Below are positions 6,644 through 13,275 of a stretch of 14,596 nt of DNA, piece after piece; position 1 is the stretch's first letter; the number at the start of each line of letters is the position of its first letter. Location: the NCBI GenBank assembly GCA_016618085.1, contig JABLTG010000094.1, positions 64,001 through 78,596 of the forward strand. The letters run 5' to 3'. The notes under the pieces were generated by a model. The model was not told the origin of the DNA. It searched no databases and worked only from the letters and a program-made list of their open reading frames with translations. The stretch comes from Neovahlkampfia damariscottae (taxonomy: Eukaryota; Heterolobosea; Selenaionea; Neovahlkampfiida; Neovahlkampfiidae). Position numbers and translations under genes: made by a program.

Positions 6644-8536
6644 ATGTTCATCAATGAAGTGTTGTTCACCATTTGCGAGTTTAGTCAAGTTCAAGATGTA
6701 GTATCTTTCTCAGAGACGAACCATGAAAATTATTGTTTACTAACATCTTCAATATTTTGGAAATTTTATTTTCAAAATTTTTATCCTTTGGAAACACCAC
6801 CAGAGCCTACAGAAAATTATTTTTTAAAATTTAAACAAAAATTTATTCTTGAAAGAAAATGGAGAACAGAAAATTACCGTCAAATTGCTTTAGAAGGTCA
6901 TAAACTCGGTGTTTCTTCATGTTTTATTGAACAAGATAAAAAATCAATTTGGACAGGTTCCTATGACAGAAATGTGTTGCATTGGGATATGAAAACTGGA
7001 AAAATAATGAGAAAATTGAAAAGTGGTCATGATAACCAAATTATTGGAATTCAGATTGTTGATAAGAAATACATTATTACTTGTTGTGGAAGTAAGAATT
7101 ATGAGATGAAAATAATTACATCTACAATTGTTATTTGGGAATATTTAAGTGGATTTGAATTGAATAGAATAGAAAATATTGGTCAGGTAATGTATTTTTA
7201 TTTTCAGAAAAATTTCATCATTGGATTGGTATTGTTTGCTGAAAAATTTTGGATCAAAATTTTTGATTTAGATGGTAATTTAGTATATGTATCGGAGTTG
7301 GATCAGTTTTTATCATGTTCATTTCAAGATGAAAAATTATTGTATTTGGGTTATACATCAGGAGAAATTGAAATTTTTGACTTGGAAAGTTGGGAATTTT
7401 CGAAAATTGAATATTCCCATGATAAATGTGTTAATCATATAAAGAAAAATGATGGGTTGTTATTGACTTCAAGTCTTGAAGGATGCTTAATCATCTCTTC
7501 AAAAAAATGGAAATCAACCATCGAATTGAAATCAAAAATTCAATGTTGTTTTAATTTCAAAAACAAATATATCGCAATTGGAACAAATAGGAAAATAATT
7601 GTTTATGAAAATATAAATGATATTTGGAGTTTAAAATTCAATTTCGAGCAGCACACTGCTGCAGTGAGCCACATTTGGATGGACAGTTTGAAATTAGTTT
7701 CAGCATCAAGGGACTGTAATATTAACATTTGGTCAATGGAAACTGGTGATCTTTTATATCAAGTATCCATGTTTATGAGCCAAATTTCAATTTTGATTGT
7801 GCAAAAAGATTTACTAGTTTCATGTTCCTCTGATGCAACTTCATTGATATGTGATTTTTCAGAAGCCATCAAACAAGAACATATCAAAGTAGACTATAAA
7901 ATACAAACTCCAATTGATAAATTATCAAAGTGTTCAAATCATAGAAGAAACGTGGTATTGGTCTTGACAGGAGCATTCTCTCCAATTCATAAAATGCATT
8001 TGAAAATTTTAGAAAACTCAAAAAAATTCATTGAAGAAAAATATAATTTTAACGTCATTGGAGGTTATTTCAGTCCTGCACATGACTTTTATAATAAATT
8101 CGGATTGCTAAATTCCTATCATCGAGTGAATATGTGCGAATTAGAAGTACAAAAATCTGATTGGATAATGGTTGATAAATGGGAATGCTCACAACCAAAT
8201 TTTGTTATGCAAGATCAAGTACTGAATCATATAAAACAAGAATTATCAGAAAAAATTGATAATTTTGAAGTTTTCTATTGTTGTGGATCAGATTTACTTT
8301 TGAATCAAATGAGCTTGCATTATTTGTTGAAATATGGAGTTATATGTCAAATTAGACCTGGATATGATGTAACAAAGTACGGAGAAATGGAAAATTTGTA
8401 TTTTTGTGAGGAAGAAATTCATTCCACGAGTTCTTCGTTAATTCGATCTTTGATTTCTAAAGATGAAAAAACAAATGAGCATTTGAGTGAAGTAGTCGCG
8501 AAATATTTGAAAGAGCATAAACTGTATTACAAATAG
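6644..8536 (+). CDS. F-box + WD40 propeller + nicotinamide-mononucleotide adenylyltransferase fusion
   Basis: One uninterrupted frame of 630 residues. Residues 1-46 resemble an F-box (INEVLFTICEF, QDVVSFSETN, then FWKFYF), the Skp1-binding part of SCF ubiquitin ligases. Residues about 82-405 are WD40 blades: EGHKLGVSSC with GSYDRNVLHWDMKTGK, TIVIWEYLSG, GEIEIFDLE, and HTAAVSHIW with SASRDCNINIWSMETG. From about 434 to the end is a eukaryote-type NMN adenylyltransferase: GAFSPIHKMH (443-452, the nucleotide-binding H-x-x-H), GGYFSPAHDFYNKFGL, YHRVNMCELEVQKSDW (492-507), DKWECSQP, FYCCGSDLL, and the C-terminal S-S-S-L-I-R ATP motif at 596-601. This enzyme makes NAD from NMN and ATP. All catalytic motifs look intact. 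The fusion is the oddity: the F-box and propeller could target the enzyme or a bound partner for ubiquitination. The NMNAT call is firm and the F-box call moderate. The stop is TAG; AATAAA follows at 8618. Confidence 0.9.
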   Translation: MFINEVLFTICEFSQVQDVVSFSETNHENYCLLTSSIFWKFYFQNFYPLETPPEPTENYFLKFKQKFILERKWRTENYRQIALEGHKLGVSSCFIEQDKKSIWTGSYDRNVLHWDMKTGKIMRKLKSGHDNQIIGIQIVDKKYIITCCGSKNYEMKIITSTIVIWEYLSGFELNRIENIGQVMYFYFQKNFIIGLVLFAEKFWIKIFDLDGNLVYVSELDQFLSCSFQDEKLLYLGYTSGEIEIFDLESWEFSKIEYSHDKCVNHIKKNDGLLLTSSLEGCLIISSKKWKSTIELKSKIQCCFNFKNKYIAIGTNRKIIVYENINDIWSLKFNFEQHTAAVSHIWMDSLKLVSASRDCNINIWSMETGDLLYQVSMFMSQISILIVQKDLLVSCSSDATSLICDFSEAIKQEHIKVDYKIQTPIDKLSKCSNHRRNVVLVLTGAFSPIHKMHLKILENSKKFIEEKYNFNVIGGYFSPAHDFYNKFGLLNSYHRVNMCELEVQKSDWIMVDKWECSQPNFVMQDQVLNHIKQELSEKIDNFEVFYCCGSDLLLNQMSLHYLLKYGVICQIRPGYDVTKYGEMENLYFCEEEIHSTSSSLIRSLISKDEKTNEHLSEVVAKYLKEHKLYYK

Positions 8537-8697
8537 GAGTTTGATGATTAATTCATGATTGAAATATCAAAAGATTGGAAAAGAAAATATGAGAAGAAAT
8601 TCAATTTTAATAATTTAAATAAAATAATTCAATTTTGTAATTACATAATTTTGTAATTTTGGTTCCATCCAATCATTAGATTTTGGCGCCACAAATA
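8537..8697 (+). promoter_or_regulatory. Short intergenic region: poly(A) signal and CCAAT element
   Basis: This gap holds AATAAA at 8618-8623, about 80 nt after the TAG of the NMNAT fusion. This is the longest stop-to-signal distance in the window. It also holds a sense CCAATCA at 8669-8675, 24 nt before the ATG at 8698 of the next gene. Nothing else is seen. Confidence 0.5.
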
Positions 8698-11085
8698 ATG
8701 GAAAAGTTGGTTTCAAAAATTGAAGAAAAAGAATTTCAACAATTCAAAGATTTATTTCTTAAAGCTGAAGATATAAACAGCACCATTCATAGATGGGAAA
8801 TCCAAGACGAAGAATTATTTGCGTTTTTGGTCAAATTCTTATTTTTTGAATCTACAACTCTTGAAGAGAACAAAGCTAAATCATCAAATGTAGTAGAAAT
8901 TTGCTTCATTTTACTCAAAAACAAATTTTTAAAACATGACCAAAATTCAAAGGTAAAAAATCACTAAATTTCAAATTCTAAACATCCAAGGATTTATTAC
9001 CTGATTTATTTCAAATCATTACTGATTCCAAAAATACAACACTTCAAATTTATGCGCTACAATGTATTTTAGCTTTTATTCAAGAAGACTTACCTTTTAT
9101 TGATGATTTCAAAAATAATTTGATCAAGATGATTGAAATGGGTGTTGATTCAACTGAAGTATTTCATTTTTTATTCATGAAAATCTCGGAAAACAATTTA
9201 AAAAATGAATCAATTTTTCTGGACTATTGTATACAAATTATGTTTGAAATATCTGTAAAAAACATTTCAAACACTCCTACTTCAACTTTGAAAAATAATT
9301 TTTTGTTCAGTTTGTCTTGCATGATTCAACACTTTCATAAGAAAAAAAATGTGTCAACAATTTTTGAACAACTGGCAAAAATATTATTTGAAAAAGTTGA
9401 GGAATTTTATGGATTCTATTGGGTCTTTACAGATTTTCAACTTGTTGCTGAACTATTTCAGTTATTGAATGTTTTATCAGTTGTTAAACCAGAGGTAGTT
9501 TTGACCAATCAAATTTTAATCCATTTTCAAAGTGTTTGTCAGTTGATCATACCATTAATTGTTTTAATCATTATGTGCAATTTATTATTCACCGAAATGA
9601 ATATCAGAAGAGTGATATTGTTCAACAAAATATTCTTTGCATTCTTTGTTCATATTCAAATGTTCTCCAGCATTTAATTGATCAAAATGAAACAGAAAAG
9701 ATATTGAAAAATAATCTTGAATTAAGTTTATTATTAGTTTTTGAACTTCCTTCAATTCTTTGCTTATCAGATATTTCAGTTTCAAACTCTTGCAAATTCA
9801 TCTTTAGATTCTTAAATCTTGCATATTTGATTATGAAAAAAGAAACAGTAAACTTAACACGAATTTTTATTGAAGAAAATACAAAAGAAGAAAATTCAAC
9901 AAAATACATTTCTTTACTGTTTGTTTTTACATTTTTTCATGAAAAATTATCAAACAACACAACAATGAATTTAGAATTTATCACTCACTTTGTTATGAAA
10001 CAGATTTTGAAATCAGATCATTATTTATGTTTAGTTGGTCTTTGGTGTTTACGTAGTTTATTAAACACAAATTCAAAAATGGGAAATTTTTCATCTTTGA
10101 TTGAAAAAACGTTTTTGAAGAAATTAAATCATTTAATTATCAAATTGGATGAAAAATCTATTGAAATTATTGAATCTATATTATATACTCTGAAAACAGG
10201 AATATCAAAACTAAAACTGACAACAGATTCTTTTGATCAAATGATATATTTGATGTCAAATAAAGTAACATATAAATAATATTAAAATGAAACCAATAGA
10301 TTTCTATCAAGATTTCTAAGTATTCTAATTACATTTTGAATGATATTTTGATCAATTCAACAATTAATCAAGATTGGAAATATAATATTGTATCTATGAT
10401 TTTGTCAGATATTTCAAATGGAATGAAATGTAATTATGTAATAATTTCAATTATTTCTACAATCATTTCAAATACAGATTGTCTTGGAATTAGGGGTTTC
10501 ATTCAAAAACACTTTCAAAATTCGATTCCTGGAATAGATGTTTCTCAGATTAAATATATTTATTGTTCAATTTCTGAAGCATTCAGTATCATAGAAAAAG
10601 AATCAAATTTAGAATCTCAACTTCTTTTTCATTTTGAAATTGTGAAATATTTCACAGCAAAACACATTCTGTATGAAGAAATCATCCAATGGATTATTCA
10701 AAGATTGGAAAATTACTCAAACATGAATTCAAGTTTTCAATTTGCAATTCATCTTTCTGTCATTTTTAATGTTGTCAAGCATTATCCAAAAAATCAGAAA
10801 TTAGTAAGAAAATTGTGACATTCATACTTTAACAAGATTGATTTTATTCTAAAATGGTTTAAGAATATCAACTCGAAACATTTCATGGAACTGGTGAAGG
10901 AATTTCAAATTTTTGGAGAGAATTTGGATGAATTGTTAGATCAAATATCAAGCTATCACAAATCACCAGTCAAAGTTCAAAAAATATGGAAACATCAGAA
11001 TGTCAAAGAAATCACTGGAGCACCCAAAAAAAGAGGATTGTCGAATAAAGTTCCAAGTGAAAGTACAACTTTGAATGACGTTTGA
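8698..11085 (+). CDS. Alpha-helical-repeat (HEAT/armadillo-like) protein, five exons, unknown function
   Basis: Exons 8698-8952, 8991-9494, 9533-10264, 10300-10803 and 10837-11085 give 747 residues. The four introns are 38, 38, 35 and 33 nt and all phase 0. Each exon end runs into a frame stop if unspliced, and the joined frame is open throughout, which supports the model. The product is Leu/Ile/Phe-rich repeated helices without a signal peptide or clear membrane span, as in HEAT or armadillo solenoids, for example DLFQIITDSKNTTLQIYALQ (about 89-108) and VGLWCLRSLLNTN. The last exon ends in a basic, Ser/Thr-rich tail (APKKRGLSNK) that could be a nuclear-localisation or interaction segment. 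I could not tie it to a named family; divergent scaffolds of DNA-repair, transport or Integrator-type complexes remain possible. The acceptor of the third intron is ambiguous. AATAAA lies 5 nt after the TGA. Confidence 0.8.
8953..8990 (+). other. Spliceosomal intron, 38 nt, phase 0
   Basis: Donor GTAAAA, branch-like TTCTAAAC, acceptor TCCAAG. Splicing joins AATTCAAAG to GATTTATTACC and keeps the helical-repeat frame open. Confidence 0.88.
9495..9532 (+). other. Spliceosomal intron, 38 nt, phase 0, containing CCAATCAAA
   Basis: Donor GTAGTT, branch-like TTTTAATC, acceptor TCAAAG. Removing it switches the frame so that the downstream solenoid helices read on. It contains the same CCAATCAAA string that marks gene starts (CCAAT at 9505-9509). 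Confidence 0.82.
10265..10299 (+). other. Spliceosomal intron, phase 0, acceptor uncertain
   Basis: Donor GTAACA. The first usable acceptor is CCAATAG at 10299 (35 nt). Two more AGs, ending at 10311 (ATCAAG) and 10320 (TCTAAG), keep the same frame, so introns of 47 or 56 nt are possible, and they would shorten the protein by 4 or 7 residues. The shortest fits the other introns best. Confidence 0.7.
10804..10836 (+). other. Spliceosomal intron, 33 nt, phase 0
   Basis: Donor GTAAGA, branch-like CTTTAAC, acceptor ACAAG. It removes an in-frame TGA after the donor and joins AAATTA to ATTGATTTT. Confidence 0.85.
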
Positions 11086-11090
11086 AGCGC

Positions 11091-11096
11091 AATAAA
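11091..11096 (+). terminator. AATAAA just after the helical-repeat gene
   Basis: AATAAA begins 5 nt after the TGA stop at 11083-11085. The convergent tRNA gene begins 35 nt further on. Confidence 0.55.
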
Positions 11097-11123
11097 CTTT
11101 TCTTTCTTTGTATTTTAAAACCT

Positions 11124-11129
11124 AAAAAA
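11124..11129 (-). terminator. RNA polymerase III terminator (T6)
   Basis: The minus strand reads six T one nucleotide after the tRNA-Thr 3' end, the standard pol III stop signal. Confidence 0.85.
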
Positions 11130-11130
11130 T

Positions 11131-11203
11131 AGGCTGTTATGAGAATCGAACTCATGACCCTTAGTTTACAAGACTAATGCTCTGCCAACTGAGCTAAACA
11201 GCC
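11131..11203 (-). tRNA. tRNA-Thr (anticodon UGU)
   Basis: The minus strand folds as a complete cloverleaf. The 7-bp acceptor stem is GGCTGTT/AACAGCC, and the D arm is GCTC-AGTTGGCA-GAGC. The anticodon arm is TTAGT-CTTGTAA-ACTAA with anticodon TGT (11170-11168 on the plus strand). The variable loop is GGGTC, and the T arm is ATGAG-TTCGATT-CTCAT. The discriminator is T and no CCA is encoded, as in eukaryotic nuclear tRNA genes. Internal A-box (TAGCTCAGTTGG) and B-box (GTTCGATTC) promoters are present. There is no intron. A T6 pol III terminator follows immediately. It decodes ACA and, by wobble, other Thr codons. Confidence 0.97.
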
Positions 11204-11319
11204 TCACTTGCTAAAATGAATCAAATCAATATACAAATTTAGATGCTAAGATAAACCTACTTTAGGTGGAAGTGTCAAAAAGGAAAATAATGGAAGAGTT
11301 TTCATCTAAAAATAATGAA

Positions 11320-11325
11320 TTTATT
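11320..11325 (-). terminator. AATAAA overlapping the stop of the MDR oxidoreductase
   Basis: Minus strand reads AAA TAA A. TAA 11323-11321 is inside AATAAA, and the tRNA gene lies 117 nt downstream. Confidence 0.6.
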
Positions 11326-12301
11326 TTTCATCTTTATTTACTATAACCAATACATTCCCAATCTTTTCACCAGTTTGAACATATTGAAATGCTTCTTTAA
11401 TTTGATCCAAATTGAAAACTTTTTCATCAATCATAGGTTTGAAGATTCCTTTTTCTAAATATTCTCTTGACAATTTTAAGCTTTTTGGTAAATCTGTTGG
11501 AATAGGAAATACCACCTTTTTATCACTAAATAAAGGTGTAAATAATGCATAAGGAATATTTTCAGCCATATAACCCAATTCAGATGAGACATAAGTACCT
11601 CCTGATTTTAATAAGTGTTTTGATTCAGAAAATGAACTTTTTCCAACAGCATCAATAACGAAATGAAATTGATCTGAATCTTGTTTTGTAAAATCTTCTT
11701 TCAAATAATCAATAATTTTATCAGGCTTATATGATTGAACTAATTCAATCCATTTGGTTGGACATGTAACTGTGACATCACACTCCATCGCTTTTAAAAT
11801 TTGAAGAGTACTTGATCCAATAGCACCTGTAGCTCCATTCATCATAATTTTATTTCCTTTTTCAACACCAATTTTGGAAATCATATTGTAAGCGTAATGA
11901 AAACCTTCTGAAATGGCTGCTGCATCATCATATGAAACTTTTTCTGGAATAAACTCTAAAGCTGCATCTTGAGGAAGTATTGTATATTCTGCGTATGTTT
12001 TTAAAATTGTATCATCAAAACCAAACACTCTATCTCCTTTTTTGTATTTTTCAACATTTTTTCCAACTTCTTGTACCACTCCTGAGAATTGTGTACCAAC
12101 TATTTCTGTTGATGGTTTGAATGTACCAAGTAATAATCTGTAAACAAATGGTGTACCTCCTAAAACAGCACAGTCTGTTCTATTAACACAAGTTGTTTTA
12201 ATTTTCACTAAAACTTCGTCATCTTTTGGTTTTGGAACATCTAACTCTTTGAGCTCTAAGACTGATGTATCTCCGTAACTTGTTTGAATCACCGCTTTCA
12301 T
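11321..12301 (-). CDS. NAD(P)H-dependent medium-chain (zeta-crystallin/quinone-reductase-like) oxidoreductase
   Basis: A single-exon frame of 326 residues, full length for the family. The N-terminal GroES-like catalytic fold shows DDEVLVKIKTTCVNRTD (28-43) and TQFSGVVQEVGKNVEKYKKGD (70-90) followed by RVFGF. The Rossmann half has NGATGAIGSSTLQ (155-167) for NAD(P) binding and HFVIDAVGKSSFS (213-225). The C-terminus ends GKIGNVLVI-like (GEKIGNVLVIV). It lacks the zinc-ligand signature of classical alcohol dehydrogenases, so it belongs to the zinc-free quinone-reductase-like branch, which reduces quinones, enones or similar carbonyls in the cytosol. The substrate is not determinable. Proteins of this branch are common in bacteria, so lateral origin is possible, but codon use and flanking signals look like the neighbours. 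A sense CCAATCAAA lies 34 nt upstream, and AATAAA overlaps the stop. Confidence 0.92.
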   Translation of the reverse strand: MKAVIQTSYGDTSVLELKELDVPKPKDDEVLVKIKTTCVNRTDCAVLGGTPFVYRLLLGTFKPSTEIVGTQFSGVVQEVGKNVEKYKKGDRVFGFDDTILKTYAEYTILPQDAALEFIPEKVSYDDAAAISEGFHYAYNMISKIGVEKGNKIMMNGATGAIGSSTLQILKAMECDVTVTCPTKWIELVQSYKPDKIIDYLKEDFTKQDSDQFHFVIDAVGKSSFSESKHLLKSGGTYVSSELGYMAENIPYALFTPLFSDKKVVFPIPTDLPKSLKLSREYLEKGIFKPMIDEKVFNLDQIKEAFQYVQTGEKIGNVLVIVNKDEK

Positions 12302-12335
12302 TTTATTTTTTCACTTCAAGTTAAAAAACAATTTG

Positions 12336-12340
12336 ATTGG
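12336..12340 (-). promoter_or_regulatory. CCAAT element of the MDR oxidoreductase gene
   Basis: Minus strand reads TTGACCAATCAAATTG, 34 nt before ATG 12301. It lies in the 84-nt gap after the stop of the upstream tandem gene, which argues for a separate promoter rather than co-transcription. Confidence 0.45.
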
Positions 12341-12384
12341 TCAAAAATGTATTCCAACGTACGAATAATAATAGAACAAGTGTC

Positions 12385-12390
12385 TTTATT
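12385..12390 (-). terminator. AATAAA overlapping the stop of the 2H-RRM gene
   Basis: Minus strand reads AAA TAA A; TAA 12388-12386 lies inside AATAAA. Confidence 0.6.
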
Positions 12391-13186
12391 TCGCTTTATT
12401 CAATTTAATTGCTTTGTTGTTAATTTTATATCCATTCATTTTGGCAATGACCGTTTTTTGATCTTTTTCATTTTCAAACTCCAAAAATCCAAATCCTTTT
12501 GGTAATCCATTATTTTTGTCTTTGACAATATCAACCTTTTTAACATTATATTTTATAAAAATTTCTTCCAAATTTTTTTCTGTGACATCTGAAGACAAAC
12601 CACCAATGTGAACATTATAATTTTCTTTTTGTTTTTCAATTGGAAATATTTTGATGGTTGATTTATTTTCTTTACCAAAGTGTAATATTGATCTTACTTT
12701 CATAGGATCATCATTTCCATACCTTCCTATTAAACAAATTTCATTCACAATAAATTCAATTGGTTTCCACTCTTTTTGAAATTTTTCCATCATTTTTTGA
12801 ACTTCATTCTTTGGAAATTGACCTACTGAAATATGTGGTTTGAAATCTTTTCGGTTGGCTTCATAAACTTTAGTAATTTCATTGTGTAATTTTTGTAAAA
12901 CATCACTTTCTGGTTTAACCCATAAAACTGCCACATCTTTTTGTGAAAAATAACCAAATTTTTCAACTTTAACTTTGAAAGGCTCTATATTTTTCATTTT
13001 TTCTTTTAAAAGTTTTTCAGCTTCTGGAAATTCTTCAAAACCAACAAAAGGGTAAAGGTAATTGAAATGTGGCATCCATCGTTCATATGTTGAATCATGA
13101 ATTTTTCTTATGGCTTGAATTTGTTCCCATACATCTTTTGGTGGTATCACACAAAGTGCTGTTTTATAAACTTTTTTGAATTCCAT
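12386..13186 (-). CDS. 2H phosphoesterase (2'-5' RNA ligase-like) fused to an RRM
   Basis: A single frame of 266 residues. Residues about 5-175 are a 2H phosphoesterase domain with its two motifs, RWMPHFNYLYPF (H40-x-N42) and FKPHISVGQF (H118-x-S120). The family pattern is H-x-T/S; Asn in the first position also occurs in the eukaryotic WMPHINLLYPF subgroup. Such enzymes cleave or form 2',5' or cyclic phosphodiester bonds in RNA or nucleotides. Residues about 188-266 are an RNA-recognition motif with RNP2-like NVHIGGL (191-197) and RNP1 KGFGFLEF (230-237), followed by KMNGYKINNKAIKL. The usual aromatic residue in RNP2 is His here, but both aromatics of RNP1 are kept. The RRM should direct the phosphoesterase to RNA. 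There is no signal peptide. A sense CCAAT is 7 nt before the ATG. Confidence 0.9.
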   Translation of the reverse strand: MEFKKVYKTALCVIPPKDVWEQIQAIRKIHDSTYERWMPHFNYLYPFVGFEEFPEAEKLLKEKMKNIEPFKVKVEKFGYFSQKDVAVLWVKPESDVLQKLHNEITKVYEANRKDFKPHISVGQFPKNEVQKMMEKFQKEWKPIEFIVNEICLIGRYGNDDPMKVRSILHFGKENKSTIKIFPIEKQKENYNVHIGGLSSDVTEKNLEEIFIKYNVKKVDIVKDKNNGLPKGFGFLEFENEKDQKTVIAKMNGYKINNKAIKLNKAK

Positions 13187-13193
13187 GAGAACT

Positions 13194-13198
13194 ATTGG
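13194..13198 (-). promoter_or_regulatory. CCAAT element of the 2H-RRM gene
   Basis: Minus strand reads TTAACCAATAGTTCTCATG, the closest CCAAT to a start codon in the window (7 nt), preceded by a T10 run on that strand. Confidence 0.4.
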
Positions 13199-13269
13199 TT
13201 AAAAAAAAAACAACAAATCAAAAGCTTTTAAAATGAATGGTTCAAATTCTAAATTGAAAAAAAACTTTT

Positions 13270-13275
13270 TTTATT
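13270..13275 (-). terminator. AATAAA overlapping the P4-ATPase stop by one base
   Basis: Minus strand reads TG-AATAAA: the A of the TGA stop at 13275 is the first A of the signal. Confidence 0.55.

Noticed and set aside
7187-7207. Possible 21-nt in-frame intron (GTAATG...TTTTCAG) in the F-box-WD40-NMNAT gene
   Set aside because: It has no branch-like CTAAY, is shorter than every supported intron, and its translation (VMYFYFQ) fits a WD40 beta-strand. It is kept as coding.
9536-9677. Frameshift in the helical-repeat gene where two long frames overlap
   Set aside because: A 38-nt GT-AG intron at 9495-9532 explains the frame change without any error.
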